From contig DATAUD010000026.1 in the NCBI GenBank assembly GCA_036268455.1, positions 41,262-105,261 of the forward strand: a DNA stretch of 64,000 nucleotides. The letters run 5' to 3'. The notes under the pieces were generated by a model, which did not search any database, was not told the origin of the DNA, and saw nothing but the letters and a program-made list of their open reading frames with translations. This DNA is from DATAUD01 sp036268455. Lineage in GTDB: Bacteria > Verrucomicrobiota > Verrucomicrobiia > Limisphaerales > Palsa-1400. A program made the translations under genes and the position numbers. Below, in pieces: positions 51,475-60,446 of this stretch; positions within the stretch are counted from its first letter, which is position 1; each line of letters starts with the position of its first letter.

Positions 51475-54400
51475 CTACGGCCCGTAATTCACCTTGAAGA
51501 ACATGGCCGGCCCTCCAGAGGACGGAGTTACAACATAAGGCGATGTTGCTGTCACCGTTTGCCAGGGGCCTGCGATATTTGCGGATTCGACCAGGGTGCC
51601 GCTGCCTGACCAAGTCAGGTTCAGCGAACCGGCGCTAAACGAGAAAGCGACACTCGGAATCGCCGTCACTGTCAAGGTCGCGGCGGAGGTGGGAGACCCC
51701 GCGCCTTGGGAATTGCTCGCCGTGAGACGATAACTGCCGGTGTTGGTCGTTTGCACGTCTGTCAGCGTCAAGGTTGCGTTGGTGCCGCCAGGAACGTTGC
51801 TATAGCTGGTCCCGTTGGCGCTGTATTGCCACTGATTGGTCATCGGAAGGGTTCCCGTGAAGGACGCCGTAAACGTGACCGTTTGTCCGACATAGGCGTT
51901 GGTCGAGGCGGGCGTTGGCTCCTGTTCCACCGTTGGAGCGGCAGCCGCGCGCACGGTCAGCGCAACCGGGGCGCTGGTCAGTGACAGGGCGTAAGTGCTG
52001 TTGGTAAGCACGATTTCATATTCGTAGGTCCCAGGCGCCAGGCTGCTCACATTCAATACGTAGTTGCTGCCGGTTGAGACGCCGGACGCGCTGGTCCAGG
52101 TTGCGCCACCGCTTCCATTATCCGTCAGCCACTGATAGGTAAATGGCGCGCTCTCCCTGGCAACCAAGCCCAATGTGACAGTGTTTCCCTGGTAAACAAT
52201 GTTGCCCACCGCAACGGGTGTCACGCTCGGAGCCCAGACTACCGCCGGGACTTCGCCCATGAGGCCGGCGGCATAATTGGTGGCGATCTGATCCGCCGTC
52301 AAGACGCCGCTCTCCATTCGAGCCGCCCCGATAAAACCCTGAAACGCATCCACCGAGAGATTAGGATTTCCGCTTGCTTCTTGTCCTATTCCTCCGCCGA
52401 CGCAAACCAGCGTATCTGGCGTAGCGTTGGGGGCAGTGGGAGCGTTTGCGTTGTTATTCGTGCCATCCTCGTAGCAAAGGAGCGTGCCTCCGTCATAAGT
52501 CCAGGTCAGGTAATGCCAGACCCCGGTTGTGGGCGGAGTCGCCCATGGCGTATCAAGAGAGCCAAAGTCGCCCGATACAGCACCGCCGCCCGATGTGCAA
52601 TAATTAAACTCACGGTCCGTCTGGGGAGGGTTGTTTTGGCCCTGGTCGCCGTAAGCAACAGCGCAACTGTTTTGCGCATTCACAGCTATTGCATACACCC
52701 ACGCTTCCACCGAGACAGGATTGTTTCCGATAATCTCAAGGGGCGCGTCCGATGCGGACTGGACGCCGTTGGCTGTAATTCCGTCAACAAAGAGGGACTT
52801 GACCCGGTTGTAGAGGTAAGGCGCTCCGGTGGAAACATTTAGATTGGAGCCGCCAATCAGCACGCCGCTGAAGTTGCCGACGCTATTCGTGTTACTGGTC
52901 ACGTTCGTCCATGTGTCGCTTGCGGACGACAAATCAGCTTGTTGAAGGTTCACAATCAAATCGCCGGCGGTCTGCAAGGGAGTATAAGGCGGCAGCGCCA
53001 GCGCGGGCAGAATAATCACCTCCGCCGAGGAACTGACGTTCGTGCCAAGCGGATTGCTTGAGGTCAGGCGGTACCAATTCGTGGAGGGACTTTCGCTCGT
53101 AATGCTTATGTTGCTTGTAGTAATTCCGGTACTGGTCCAGTCGGTGTTATTGGCGCTGACCTGCCACAGCAGCGTGAGCGGAGCTTCACCGTTAAAGGCC
53201 GCCGTTAAGGTATTGGTCTGTGTAACGTGCTGTGTGATGGAAGACGGAGTGACGTCCTGGATCAGGAGCGGGGCCGTGGCTGGTTGCACCGTGATGATAA
53301 TGGGTGAACTGACAGCGCTAATCGAATAAGTGCTGTTGCTCAAAACCAGTTCGTATTCATAGTTTCCGACGGCAAGCCCAGTGGTACTGAATGAATAGCT
53401 TTCATTCGTTGCGCCAGGAATGGTGGTCCAGGTTGCGCCATCGCTGCCCGAGTCCCATTGCCATTGATACGTGTAGGCATAGGGCGCGTTGGTGGCGAAT
53501 TGGGCGTTCAACGTCACCGAACCTCCCACAGTAACAATGTTGGTGGGCGAAGCGCTCGGCTGATAGACCGTCACCGGAACTTCGGCCAGCAGTCCGGACG
53601 CGAAATTGTTTGAAATCTGCGTGGGCGACAAAACGCCGCTCGAAAGACGCACGGAGGCAATCCATCCCCCGCTGAAATTGTCCACGCCAATATTAGGCCC
53701 GCCCCCCAGCGCCGCCCCCACCCCGATGACCGTGTCAGATGTCTCAATAGGATAACCGCCGAAGGTAGTGGATGAGCTTAACGTGTTCTTTACATTCTGC
53801 ACGCCGTCAACGTAACCGATGGCGTTGGTCCCGTCCCACGTCCAGGCCAGGTAAAACCATGTGCCTGTCGCGGGATACGGAGCAGTCCATTCACAATCCA
53901 GACTGCCGAAGTCTCCCGAAAAACAGCCGGAGCCGTCGCCCCAATTCATTTCCCGGTCTTCTTCCGGATGGGCGCTCTGCCCCTGAAGTCCGTAACCGAT
54001 GACGGTGTTGTTGCCGGAGATCGCTGTGGCGTAAATCCACGCCTCACCCGAAGAGGCGCCATTGCTGCTGATTTCGACCGGGGCGATCGTCGCCGATTGC
54101 ACCGCATCGTTGACGCTGTTCACGTAGAGAGCGTTGACAGGGTACGCGCCCCAAAGAGGCGTGCCGGAGTTCACCGTATTGTTCGATATAGTGAGAACAC
54201 TGCTGGCGGTCGTTTTGAAATTGCCCACGCTTGCCGCGGATCCCGACCGGTTGGTCCAAATCGTCGCGCCAATGGCAAGATCAGTCGATCGCAGTTCCGC
54301 CACCAGGTCGCCGGCGAGTTGCACTGGCGGGGGGATTGGAGCGGGAGTCGTTATCAATGTGGCTGGCGTGCTGTAAGATGTGCCGACGCCATTGATGGCC

Positions 54401-55950
54401 TCGAGTTCATACTCGTTGGTGAGCACAGAAAGGTTGAGCACTGTCAGCGATGTGTTGGTTTGGCCGGTAATCGCGGTGAAGGTGGCTCCCTGATTGGAGC
54501 TTACGAGCCACTGATAAGTGATTGGAGCAGACCCAGTGAATGAAGCGGTGAACGAACTGGCTGTGCCGACCGCCGCTGTAGTCGAAGACGGATAGGTGTC
54601 TTCCTGCACTACCGGCTTGGTTGCCGCCAGTATGTTCAGCGCAATCGGCGCGCTGGTAACAGTCACTGGAACGGAATTGCTCGTTATGGCCAGCATCACC
54701 TCATATTGAATCGGCCCCACGGCCAAAGTGCTCACAGGCACGGTGTAACTTCCCGAAGTTTGGCCGGAGAGGGCGCTCCATGTCACGCCAGCGGTGCCAT
54801 TGTCTGTCAGCCATTGGATGCCGGGAGTGTTCAGCGCATAGGGAGCAAAGCTTATTGTGGCTGTGTTTCCTTTGTACACATTGGTGGTGTTGGGCAGCAC
54901 CGTCGGCGTCGCCGGCACCAGCAAGTAGAAGTTCTCGTTGCAGTTCCCTTTCGCCACCGTGAACCTCAACGTTTCCTGGTCGCCTCCCGCAGCCCAGGCA
55001 ACGAGATTTCCGTTGGTGTCCATAGCCGGACACCATGTGTAGCTCTGCCAGCCCTTGCCAGCGACCGAAAACGCGCCCAGTTCGTTTGTTGTCTGGTTGG
55101 TGGCCATCCATCCGGACGTCACCAGGCCAATTGTGCAAGCGTTGGTCTGCGGGCCACTTCCTCCGGAACCACGCAGGTAGATATTGTAAACGCCCTGCGG
55201 GTAGTTCCTCGTGTAATTTCCCCAGTCGCCCCCGCTATTGAACCCAACGTCGAAATCGGGATAGCCGCTGCTGGCATATTGATACCGAGGTGTGTCGGTT
55301 TCGGTTTCTGTTTCCAGTGGATTGGGACGGTAGGTGGCGTTTCCTCCTGAAGTGTGATAACAATCGATGCCGGGCGTTCCGGCCAGTGTCGAATACGCGT
55401 CAAGCTCAGGAAACGTGCCGGGCGGCAGGCTGTCAAAAAACATGCCCCCGCCGTAATCGAAATCCTCGGCTTCAAATGTGAAATAATTGGGGTTGATCGT
55501 GTCAAACGTTACTGTGGATGAACCAGTTCCGCTGGAATCGGTCGCCGTGATCACGGCCGTATAAAGCATGTCACCCGCCAGTGGCGCGGTGACGCTTTCA
55601 GCCGTATTGTCGCCCGTGACGGACAACCCAAAAGTGGGGGTCAGAAGCGCAGAACTCGTCGATCCCGGCAAAGTCGTGGCCGTCAATTGCACGGTAAGGG
55701 CGGTAACGCCCGTCGCGGAAGTGACTTGAAACTCCAACTGATTGGCGCTCGGCGGAACTGCGCCTTGTAACTGAACCGCGCCAACGCCATAACCATTCGC
55801 GTTATTGGGCGCGCCAGACAACTGGATTCCCGTAATGCTGGGTTGAGCGTGCATCGCGTTGCCGCACAACAAAAAAGTGATGGCGGCCAATCCTGCCCGA
55901 AATGGGGCCAGTAGCGTTGGCGGGCGAATGATGAGGGTGTTCATTTTCAT
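51475..55950 (-). CDS. Giant secreted Ig/LamG-type carbohydrate-binding protein
   Basis: 1491 residues with a signal peptide (FRAGLAAITFLLCGNAMHAQ). Order: a CBM6-like region (about 150-340, FEAEDFDYGGGMFFDSLPPG and YNIYLRGSGGSG); an Ig-like unit with a TVYKGNTATI-type start; then two successive copies of a module of Ig-like domain plus LamG/concanavalin domain (first with GDFGSLDCEWTAPYPATGTW, second with GDFGSLDTPWATPPTTGVW, each followed by a [VI]GVGA/VCVGGG loop and ATNYAAGLMGEVP-type ends); finally Ig-like domains and a C-terminal strand pattern (SFSAGSLNLTWSGSGTLVES) found at the ends of other verrucomicrobial surface proteins. No catalytic domain seen. Probably a cell-surface polysaccharide-binding adhesin. 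Confidence 0.85.
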   Translation of the reverse strand: MKMNTLIIRPPTLLAPFRAGLAAITFLLCGNAMHAQPSITGIQLSGAPNNANGYGVGAVQLQGAVPPSANQLEFQVTSATGVTALTVQLTATTLPGSTSSALLTPTFGLSVTGDNTAESVTAPLAGDMLYTAVITATDSSGTGSSTVTFDTINPNYFTFEAEDFDYGGGMFFDSLPPGTFPELDAYSTLAGTPGIDCYHTSGGNATYRPNPLETETETDTPRYQYASSGYPDFDVGFNSGGDWGNYTRNYPQGVYNIYLRGSGGSGPQTNACTIGLVTSGWMATNQTTNELGAFSVAGKGWQSYTWCPAMDTNGNLVAWAAGGDQETLRFTVAKGNCNENFYLLVPATPTVLPNTTNVYKGNTATISFAPYALNTPGIQWLTDNGTAGVTWSALSGQTSGSYTVPVSTLAVGPIQYEVMLAITSNSVPVTVTSAPIALNILAATKPVVQEDTYPSSTTAAVGTASSFTASFTGSAPITYQWLVSSNQGATFTAITGQTNTSLTVLNLSVLTNEYELEAINGVGTSYSTPATLITTPAPIPPPVQLAGDLVAELRSTDLAIGATIWTNRSGSAASVGNFKTTASSVLTISNNTVNSGTPLWGAYPVNALYVNSVNDAVQSATIAPVEISSNGASSGEAWIYATAISGNNTVIGYGLQGQSAHPEEDREMNWGDGSGCFSGDFGSLDCEWTAPYPATGTWFYLAWTWDGTNAIGYVDGVQNVKNTLSSSTTFGGYPIETSDTVIGVGAALGGGPNIGVDNFSGGWIASVRLSSGVLSPTQISNNFASGLLAEVPVTVYQPSASPTNIVTVGGSVTLNAQFATNAPYAYTYQWQWDSGSDGATWTTIPGATNESYSFSTTGLAVGNYEYELVLSNSTYSISAVSSPIIITVQPATAPLLIQDVTPSSITQHVTQTNTLTAAFNGEAPLTLLWQVSANNTDWTSTGITTSNISITSESPSTNWYRLTSSNPLGTNVSSSAEVIILPALALPPYTPLQTAGDLIVNLQQADLSSASDTWTNVTSNTNSVGNFSGVLIGGSNLNVSTGAPYLYNRVKSLFVDGITANGVQSASDAPLEIIGNNPVSVEAWVYAIAVNAQNSCAVAYGDQGQNNPPQTDREFNYCTSGGGAVSGDFGSLDTPWATPPTTGVWHYLTWTYDGGTLLCYEDGTNNNANAPTAPNATPDTLVCVGGGIGQEASGNPNLSVDAFQGFIGAARMESGVLTADQIATNYAAGLMGEVPAVVWAPSVTPVAVGNIVYQGNTVTLGLVARESAPFTYQWLTDNGSGGATWTSASGVSTGSNYVLNVSSLAPGTYEYEIVLTNSTYALSLTSAPVALTVRAAAAPTVEQEPTPASTNAYVGQTVTFTASFTGTLPMTNQWQYSANGTSYSNVPGGTNATLTLTDVQTTNTGSYRLTASNSQGAGSPTSAATLTVTAIPSVAFSFSAGSLNLTWSGSGTLVESANIAGPWQTVTATSPYVVTPSSGGPAMFFKVNYGP

Positions 55951-56091
55951 TTGGTCTCAGTGTTTATTTTTGATTTTTAACGTATTCCAATTTGGGTTCA
56001 TTTTTCGTCGTCGCCGAACGAGAGCAATAACCAGCGCTTCCGCGCTAGGAGTGAGTGTTCATGCCAAATTGTTATCAAACCCCGACACACC

Positions 56092-56156
56092 GCACAATCC
56101 CCGAAAGCGGGGAGTGCCCACCGAACGGCCCAACTCACCGCTTTCGGGGATTGTGC
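56092..56156. repeat. 65-bp palindrome with 19-bp perfect arms
   Basis: GCACAATCCCCGAAAGCGG (56092-56110) pairs perfectly with CCGCTTTCGGGGATTGTGC (56138-56156) around 27 bases. It lies between the divergent starts of the 1491-residue gene and a pseudopilin gene, 30 bases before the latter. Its position in a promoter region argues against a terminator. REP-like element or operator/attenuator; a weaker look-alike is at 2752-2800. Confidence 0.7.
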
Positions 56157-56186
56157 CGCCGATTCGACATTTGTTAAATTCTCAAC

Positions 56187-57098
56187 ATGAACACAGTTCC
56201 CAAGCCTGGAGGCGTCGGCTCTTCTTTCGTCGCGATTGGCGGAACTGACGCCAAAACTCGAAAAAACCGCCGGATCGGCGCGAGCATGGCCTTTACTCTC
56301 ATTGAGTTGCTCGTGGTGATTGCCATTATCGCCATTTTGGCGGCGTTGTTGTTGCCGGCGCTCACGATGGCCAAACAACAAGCCCAGGGAACGAAATGCC
56401 TCAGCAATTTAAAGCAGTTAACCTTGGGATGGATCATGTACACCGGTGACAACAGAGATTTTCTGATGGTCAACGGGGACGAAGATTTTGAGCCGACGAT
56501 TTTGAACCTCACGGCGAATCCCCAGTGGTGCCCCGGACGGGAGGACGAATTGGCTGAATCCACCAACCTCTTCATCAAGGCCGGCCTGCTGTATCCGTAT
56601 GTGAACAGTCTCGCCGTCTATATTTGCCCCGCGGACAACACGTTTGTCCTGAATAATAACGTTGAGACCACCACGCCCAAATCCCGAAGCGTGTCAATGA
56701 ATGGATGGGTCAGCCCCGCGGCCCAGAGCGTGCAGGACCTCGGCTCCACGAACGGCTGCTCCATTTACCACAAATCAGGCGATCTCGGCCGTCCCGGCTC
56801 ATCCAAGGTCTGGCTGCTGATGGATGAAAACCCCTGGAGCATCAACGACGCCTTCATGGTAATCAACCCGCTCGACACCACGTGGGTCGATCATCCCGCT
56901 TCTTATCACGACCACGCCTGCGGAATTTCCTTCTGCGACGGCCATGCGGAAATTCACAAGTGGAACGACCCGGCGGTTTATAACTACAGCCTGGCCGACG
57001 CCGCGAGCAAGAGCGATCCGGCCCCCGTCAATTTTACCGACCTCTACTGGCTTCAATCCGTAAGCACCTATTACCAGGCCCCCGGGACGACCCCCTGA
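56187..57098 (+). CDS. Type II secretion-like pseudopilin with H-x9-DG tail
   Basis: 303 residues. Long 34-residue basic leader, then AFTLIELLVVIAIIAILAAL, the prepilin cleavage/methylation segment and single helix. The globular domain has LSNLKQLTLGWIMYTGDN, VYICPADNTF, a WLLMDEN motif and the C-terminal YHDHACGISFCDGHAEIHKW (H-x9-DG). If the leader is wrong, ATG 56286 gives a normal short leader. Its expression may be affected by the palindrome just upstream. Divergent from the giant Ig/LamG gene; function as surface pseudopilin inferred from family. Confidence 0.88.
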   Translation: MNTVPKPGGVGSSFVAIGGTDAKTRKNRRIGASMAFTLIELLVVIAIIAILAALLLPALTMAKQQAQGTKCLSNLKQLTLGWIMYTGDNRDFLMVNGDEDFEPTILNLTANPQWCPGREDELAESTNLFIKAGLLYPYVNSLAVYICPADNTFVLNNNVETTTPKSRSVSMNGWVSPAAQSVQDLGSTNGCSIYHKSGDLGRPGSSKVWLLMDENPWSINDAFMVINPLDTTWVDHPASYHDHACGISFCDGHAEIHKWNDPAVYNYSLADAASKSDPAPVNFTDLYWLQSVSTYYQAPGTTP

Positions 57099-57121
57099 TC
57101 GCTATTACAAACGCGGGGCCG

Positions 57122-59521
57122 TCAATTCGAGTTTAGATTTCCGTCCAGGCGAACGCTCCCGCGCGCCGGAATTTTTAAGTCAGCCGTTTTGCCGCCGTAT
57201 TCCACCCGGCAAGCCCCGGGTTTCTCCGACCGGATAACCGCCCCGCTCAATCGTCCGTTATTCCATTTTATGTCAACCGTAAATCCACCCCTCGCTCGCA
57301 AGCCGGTGACTGCCCCATCCTTCCACGCCTCCGGCAATGCCGGCAGCAAATGAATCGGCCCCTCCTGGCTTTGCACGAGCATTTCACCAATCGCCGCCGT
57401 GACACCGAAGTTTCCATCAATTTGAAATGGCGGACACACATCAAACAAATTCGGATACACCCCACCGCCGTCGTCGTAACGAATCTCCATCCCGGAAGCC
57501 GGTCGCAATGCCTTGCGGACGAGCAGCCAAGCGTGGTCTCCGTCCTCCAACCGCGCCCACAGCGCCGCTTTGTAAGCCAGCGACCAGCCGACCCCGTTGT
57601 CCCCTCGCGCTTCCAGGGTTTTGCGCGACGCTTGCGCCAGTTCGGGCGTCGTTTCGGGCGAAATTTCGTCGCCGGGATACAGCCCCCAAAGCTGCGAGAT
57701 GTGGCGATGATGCGGCTCCGCTTCTTTGTAAGGTTCCGGCCATTCCATGACGCGTCCGTCAGGACCAATCTGCGTCGGCGAAAGGCGCGCGCGTTTCGCA
57801 ATCAACTCGTTGCGAAACTCTTCATCCGTATTGAGTATCCGCGATGACTCGATGCAAGCAGTGAAAAGATACCGCACCATTTGGGCGTGAACAGTCGTCC
57901 CAAGCGAAATCGCCGCGTCGTGCCCGTCGGGCATGAGAAAATGATTCTCCGGGGAATTCGCCGGCGCCACGGCGAGACAATGGCGCTTTGGATCCTCAAT
58001 CAGCATGTCCGAATAAAACTGGGCCGCCCCTTTCATGATCGGATAAGCCCATTTGAGAAACTTCCTGTCACCGGTAAAAAGCCAATGGTCCCACAAATGC
58101 TGGCAGAGCCACGCCGATCCCCCTGACGACACTCCCCACGAAGCGTTCTCGCCCGGAGAGGTAAAACCCCATGGATTGGTGATAACGTGGGCAACCCAGC
58201 CACCCGCATGGTAATACGCCTTCGCCGTCCTTGCGCCCGGCTCCTGCAACGAACCGATCAGCGCAAACAGCGGCTCGGTCAAATCAGAAAGATTGCACGT
58301 TTCGGCCGGCCAATAATTCATTTCCACATTCACATCCAGATGCCAGTCGCCAGTCCATGGCGTCTGGATTTCCTCGGCCCAAATCCCCTGCAAATTCGGC
58401 GGTAATCCACCGGGTCGCGACGAAGAAATCAGCAGATAACGGCCAAAATTAAAATACAGCGCCGCCAGACCGGGATCGCCGCCGTGCGTGTTGGCCCACT
58501 GGATTCGTTCCGGTGTCGGTTTGAGCGCCGCCCGGGCATCCGCCGGTTCGAGATAAAGCGAAGCCCGGTTGAAATATTTTTGATAGTCGGCTATGTGAGC
58601 CTCGCGCAACGCCTTGTAAGGCCGGGCGGCTGCCTTGTTCATATCAGCCAGCGAAGTCGCGACGGGGTCCTTGATTTCGCGGCCGGAAAACCCTTGAAAA
58701 TCCGTCGCCGCCGTAATCAGCAGCGTTGCCTCATCCGCCTCGCGAACACTCAGAACATTACCAGTCATCGAGACTTCCCCTCCTCGGCGCAGAACGCGAA
58801 CACGAGCGGCGTAATGAACCCCTTTGCCATCCACCCCGTTATCGAGCCGCCCCGTCATCAACAACTCATTGCTGCCGGACGCCACCGTCTCAAAACGCTC
58901 GGGCCGGTCCAGCCGGACATCAAAAGAAACTCGTTTCCGCCGATTCGCGGTCAGGCGCAAGACAATGGCCTCATCCGGCGCGCTGACAAAAAGCTCCCGC
59001 CGAAACTTCACGCCGCCTCGGACGAACTCCATTTGTCCAACCGCGTCGGCGAGATTCAACTCACGCCGGTAATTTTCGGTGGGCGCATTGGAGCCGCCCC
59101 CGGACGTCAATTGCATCAAACGCAAATTTCCCAGCACCTGATAGCAGCCGTACTGGCCGCCCGCCGAACCGAGTCCTTTGCATGTAAAATTCGCGTTGAC
59201 CAGCGCCTCCGCCTCGACATTTTTCCCTTGCGCCAGCAATTCGCGAATTTTCGGCAACACCTTCCACGCGTCCGGCCGATCGGCGTCCTGACGTGATCCC
59301 GACCATACCGAACTCTCATTAAGGACAATCCGTTCATCATCCACCCCGCCGAACATCATAGCCCCCAGGCGTCCATTGCCGAGCGGCAGAGACTCCGTAA
59401 AATTTGTCGCGGGCGCATCAAACCAAACCGTGTTTTCCGAAAAAGCGGCCCGGACCGGCGCCGCTTTCAAAGTCAGCGTGGCCAGCAGAGCGAAAGAAAC
59501 TGACAGCAATCGTGTTCTCAT
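57122..59521 (-). CDS. GH95 family alpha-L-fucosidase
   Basis: 799 residues from ATG 59521 (signal peptide LLSVSFALLATLTLKAAPVRA); a TTG at 59530 would add three. GH95 enzymes are inverting alpha-1,2-L-fucosidases, some acting on galactose. Family segments: LPLGNGRLGAMMFGGVDDER, LNESSVWSG, LPPNLQGIWAEEIQTPW, WHLDVNVEMNYWPAETCNL, WPEPYKEAEPHHRHISQLWG and the C-terminal GGFTVDIKWNNG. These cover the (alpha/alpha)6 catalytic core and the N-terminal beta domain, all complete. Exported; would remove terminal fucose from plant, algal or animal glycans. Single gene, with no transporter nearby. Confidence 0.93.
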   Translation of the reverse strand: MRTRLLSVSFALLATLTLKAAPVRAAFSENTVWFDAPATNFTESLPLGNGRLGAMMFGGVDDERIVLNESSVWSGSRQDADRPDAWKVLPKIRELLAQGKNVEAEALVNANFTCKGLGSAGGQYGCYQVLGNLRLMQLTSGGGSNAPTENYRRELNLADAVGQMEFVRGGVKFRRELFVSAPDEAIVLRLTANRRKRVSFDVRLDRPERFETVASGSNELLMTGRLDNGVDGKGVHYAARVRVLRRGGEVSMTGNVLSVREADEATLLITAATDFQGFSGREIKDPVATSLADMNKAAARPYKALREAHIADYQKYFNRASLYLEPADARAALKPTPERIQWANTHGGDPGLAALYFNFGRYLLISSSRPGGLPPNLQGIWAEEIQTPWTGDWHLDVNVEMNYWPAETCNLSDLTEPLFALIGSLQEPGARTAKAYYHAGGWVAHVITNPWGFTSPGENASWGVSSGGSAWLCQHLWDHWLFTGDRKFLKWAYPIMKGAAQFYSDMLIEDPKRHCLAVAPANSPENHFLMPDGHDAAISLGTTVHAQMVRYLFTACIESSRILNTDEEFRNELIAKRARLSPTQIGPDGRVMEWPEPYKEAEPHHRHISQLWGLYPGDEISPETTPELAQASRKTLEARGDNGVGWSLAYKAALWARLEDGDHAWLLVRKALRPASGMEIRYDDGGGVYPNLFDVCPPFQIDGNFGVTAAIGEMLVQSQEGPIHLLPALPEAWKDGAVTGLRARGGFTVDIKWNNGRLSGAVIRSEKPGACRVEYGGKTADLKIPARGSVRLDGNLNSN

Positions 59522-59629
59522 TTTTCTCAATCAGCGAGTTAATCAATCGAAGCACCGTCTAATCAGACCGTTTGGAACAGCCAGCCTTTCAAAATCTTTT
59601 GCGAAGAATACTGAATTCGAGTCTGGAGG

Positions 59630-60283
59630 CTATCGATCGGCGTCAGTGAAGGAATGGACCAATTCCGGACGAACTGTCTGGGCAAAGGCGGTGTTAAAGG
59701 ACTCAAACTTGGCGCCGTTCATTATCGGCTGGAGTTTTCCGAACAGATATTGCGCGTCCCGGGTAATCCTTGGGTAATGCAGAAAGGTCAATGGTATTGA
59801 CGCATTCGATACCGCCAGCATCAGCTTATACACTTGATTCAAAAGCACCGCTTCCTGGCGCCCGGGATCATCCGATGTCGTCCGCCATAGCCCACCGGGA
59901 AACACCCAAGGCTTGATGCGGTACTTCAACTTGTCGAGCAGGGACAGCTTTTCAAAAGACGATCTATGGACAAAACGCCTGCTCTCCGCCGCAGCCTTCA
60001 AATCCCGCACCGGTATAAAAATATGTTCAATGACAATGTCCTCACGCTGGAGGACTTCGTCAGCGTAATCACAGAAATTCGGCCATTTCAGTATGAAAGG
60101 ACAAGTGGGGTGTCTTATGTCGAACTCCAGGCCCGCGCGCGCTTCCTTGAACTTTTGGGACGCGATTTCCTTGGTGGTGAATCCAGTTTCAAACCCCAAA
60201 TGAGTCAAAAGCTCCACTAGGAAAGTAGTTCCGCATCTTCCAGTTCCTGTAATTACTGCATGCCTTCGCATAAGAGTTGTCAT
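59630..60283 (-). CDS. Sulfotransferase-like P-loop protein
   Basis: 217 residues from ATG 60283 (ATG 60271 also possible). A PAPS-type phosphate loop is at the N-terminus: HAVITGTGRCGTTFLVELL (G-x-x-R-[CS]-G-T-T). It is followed by LTHLGFETGF and a 3'-phosphate-like segment IPVRDLKAAAESRR. Small for the superfamily; the C-terminal half (LHYPRITRDAQYLFGKLQPI) has the helical character typical of stand-alone bacterial sulfotransferase-like proteins. It could modify a surface glycan; the nearest glycan gene is GH95, which it follows on the same strand. Acceptor unknown. Confidence 0.75.
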   Translation of the reverse strand: MTTLMRRHAVITGTGRCGTTFLVELLTHLGFETGFTTKEIASQKFKEARAGLEFDIRHPTCPFILKWPNFCDYADEVLQREDIVIEHIFIPVRDLKAAAESRRFVHRSSFEKLSLLDKLKYRIKPWVFPGGLWRTTSDDPGRQEAVLLNQVYKLMLAVSNASIPLTFLHYPRITRDAQYLFGKLQPIMNGAKFESFNTAFAQTVRPELVHSFTDADR

Positions 60284-60426
60284 TCATGATGTAGGATGCC
60301 GCCGTACGCTCCGTGTAAGATTCTACCGCACGAAAAAGAGGTTATGCAACAGGGATATTCAGAATTTTTTCCGCCGAAGATCAAACGGCGCCATTTGGGG
60401 AATAGGGTACGGGAAATGCTGGGCAG

Positions 60427-60446
60427 TTAGCGACACGTGTCACTAA
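60427..60446. promoter_or_regulatory. 20-bp palindrome touching the start codon of the hybrid kinase gene
   Basis: TTAG-C-GACACGTGTC-A-CTAA, symmetric except for one C/A pair, ends directly before ATG 60447. It occupies the place of the ribosome-binding site, so it may be an operator or a translational control hairpin. Confidence 0.5.

Noticed and set aside
59376..59777. Plus-strand frame between the GH95 and sulfotransferase genes
   Set aside because: No coding character; it spans the 5' end of GH95 and the 3' end of the sulfotransferase gene in antisense.
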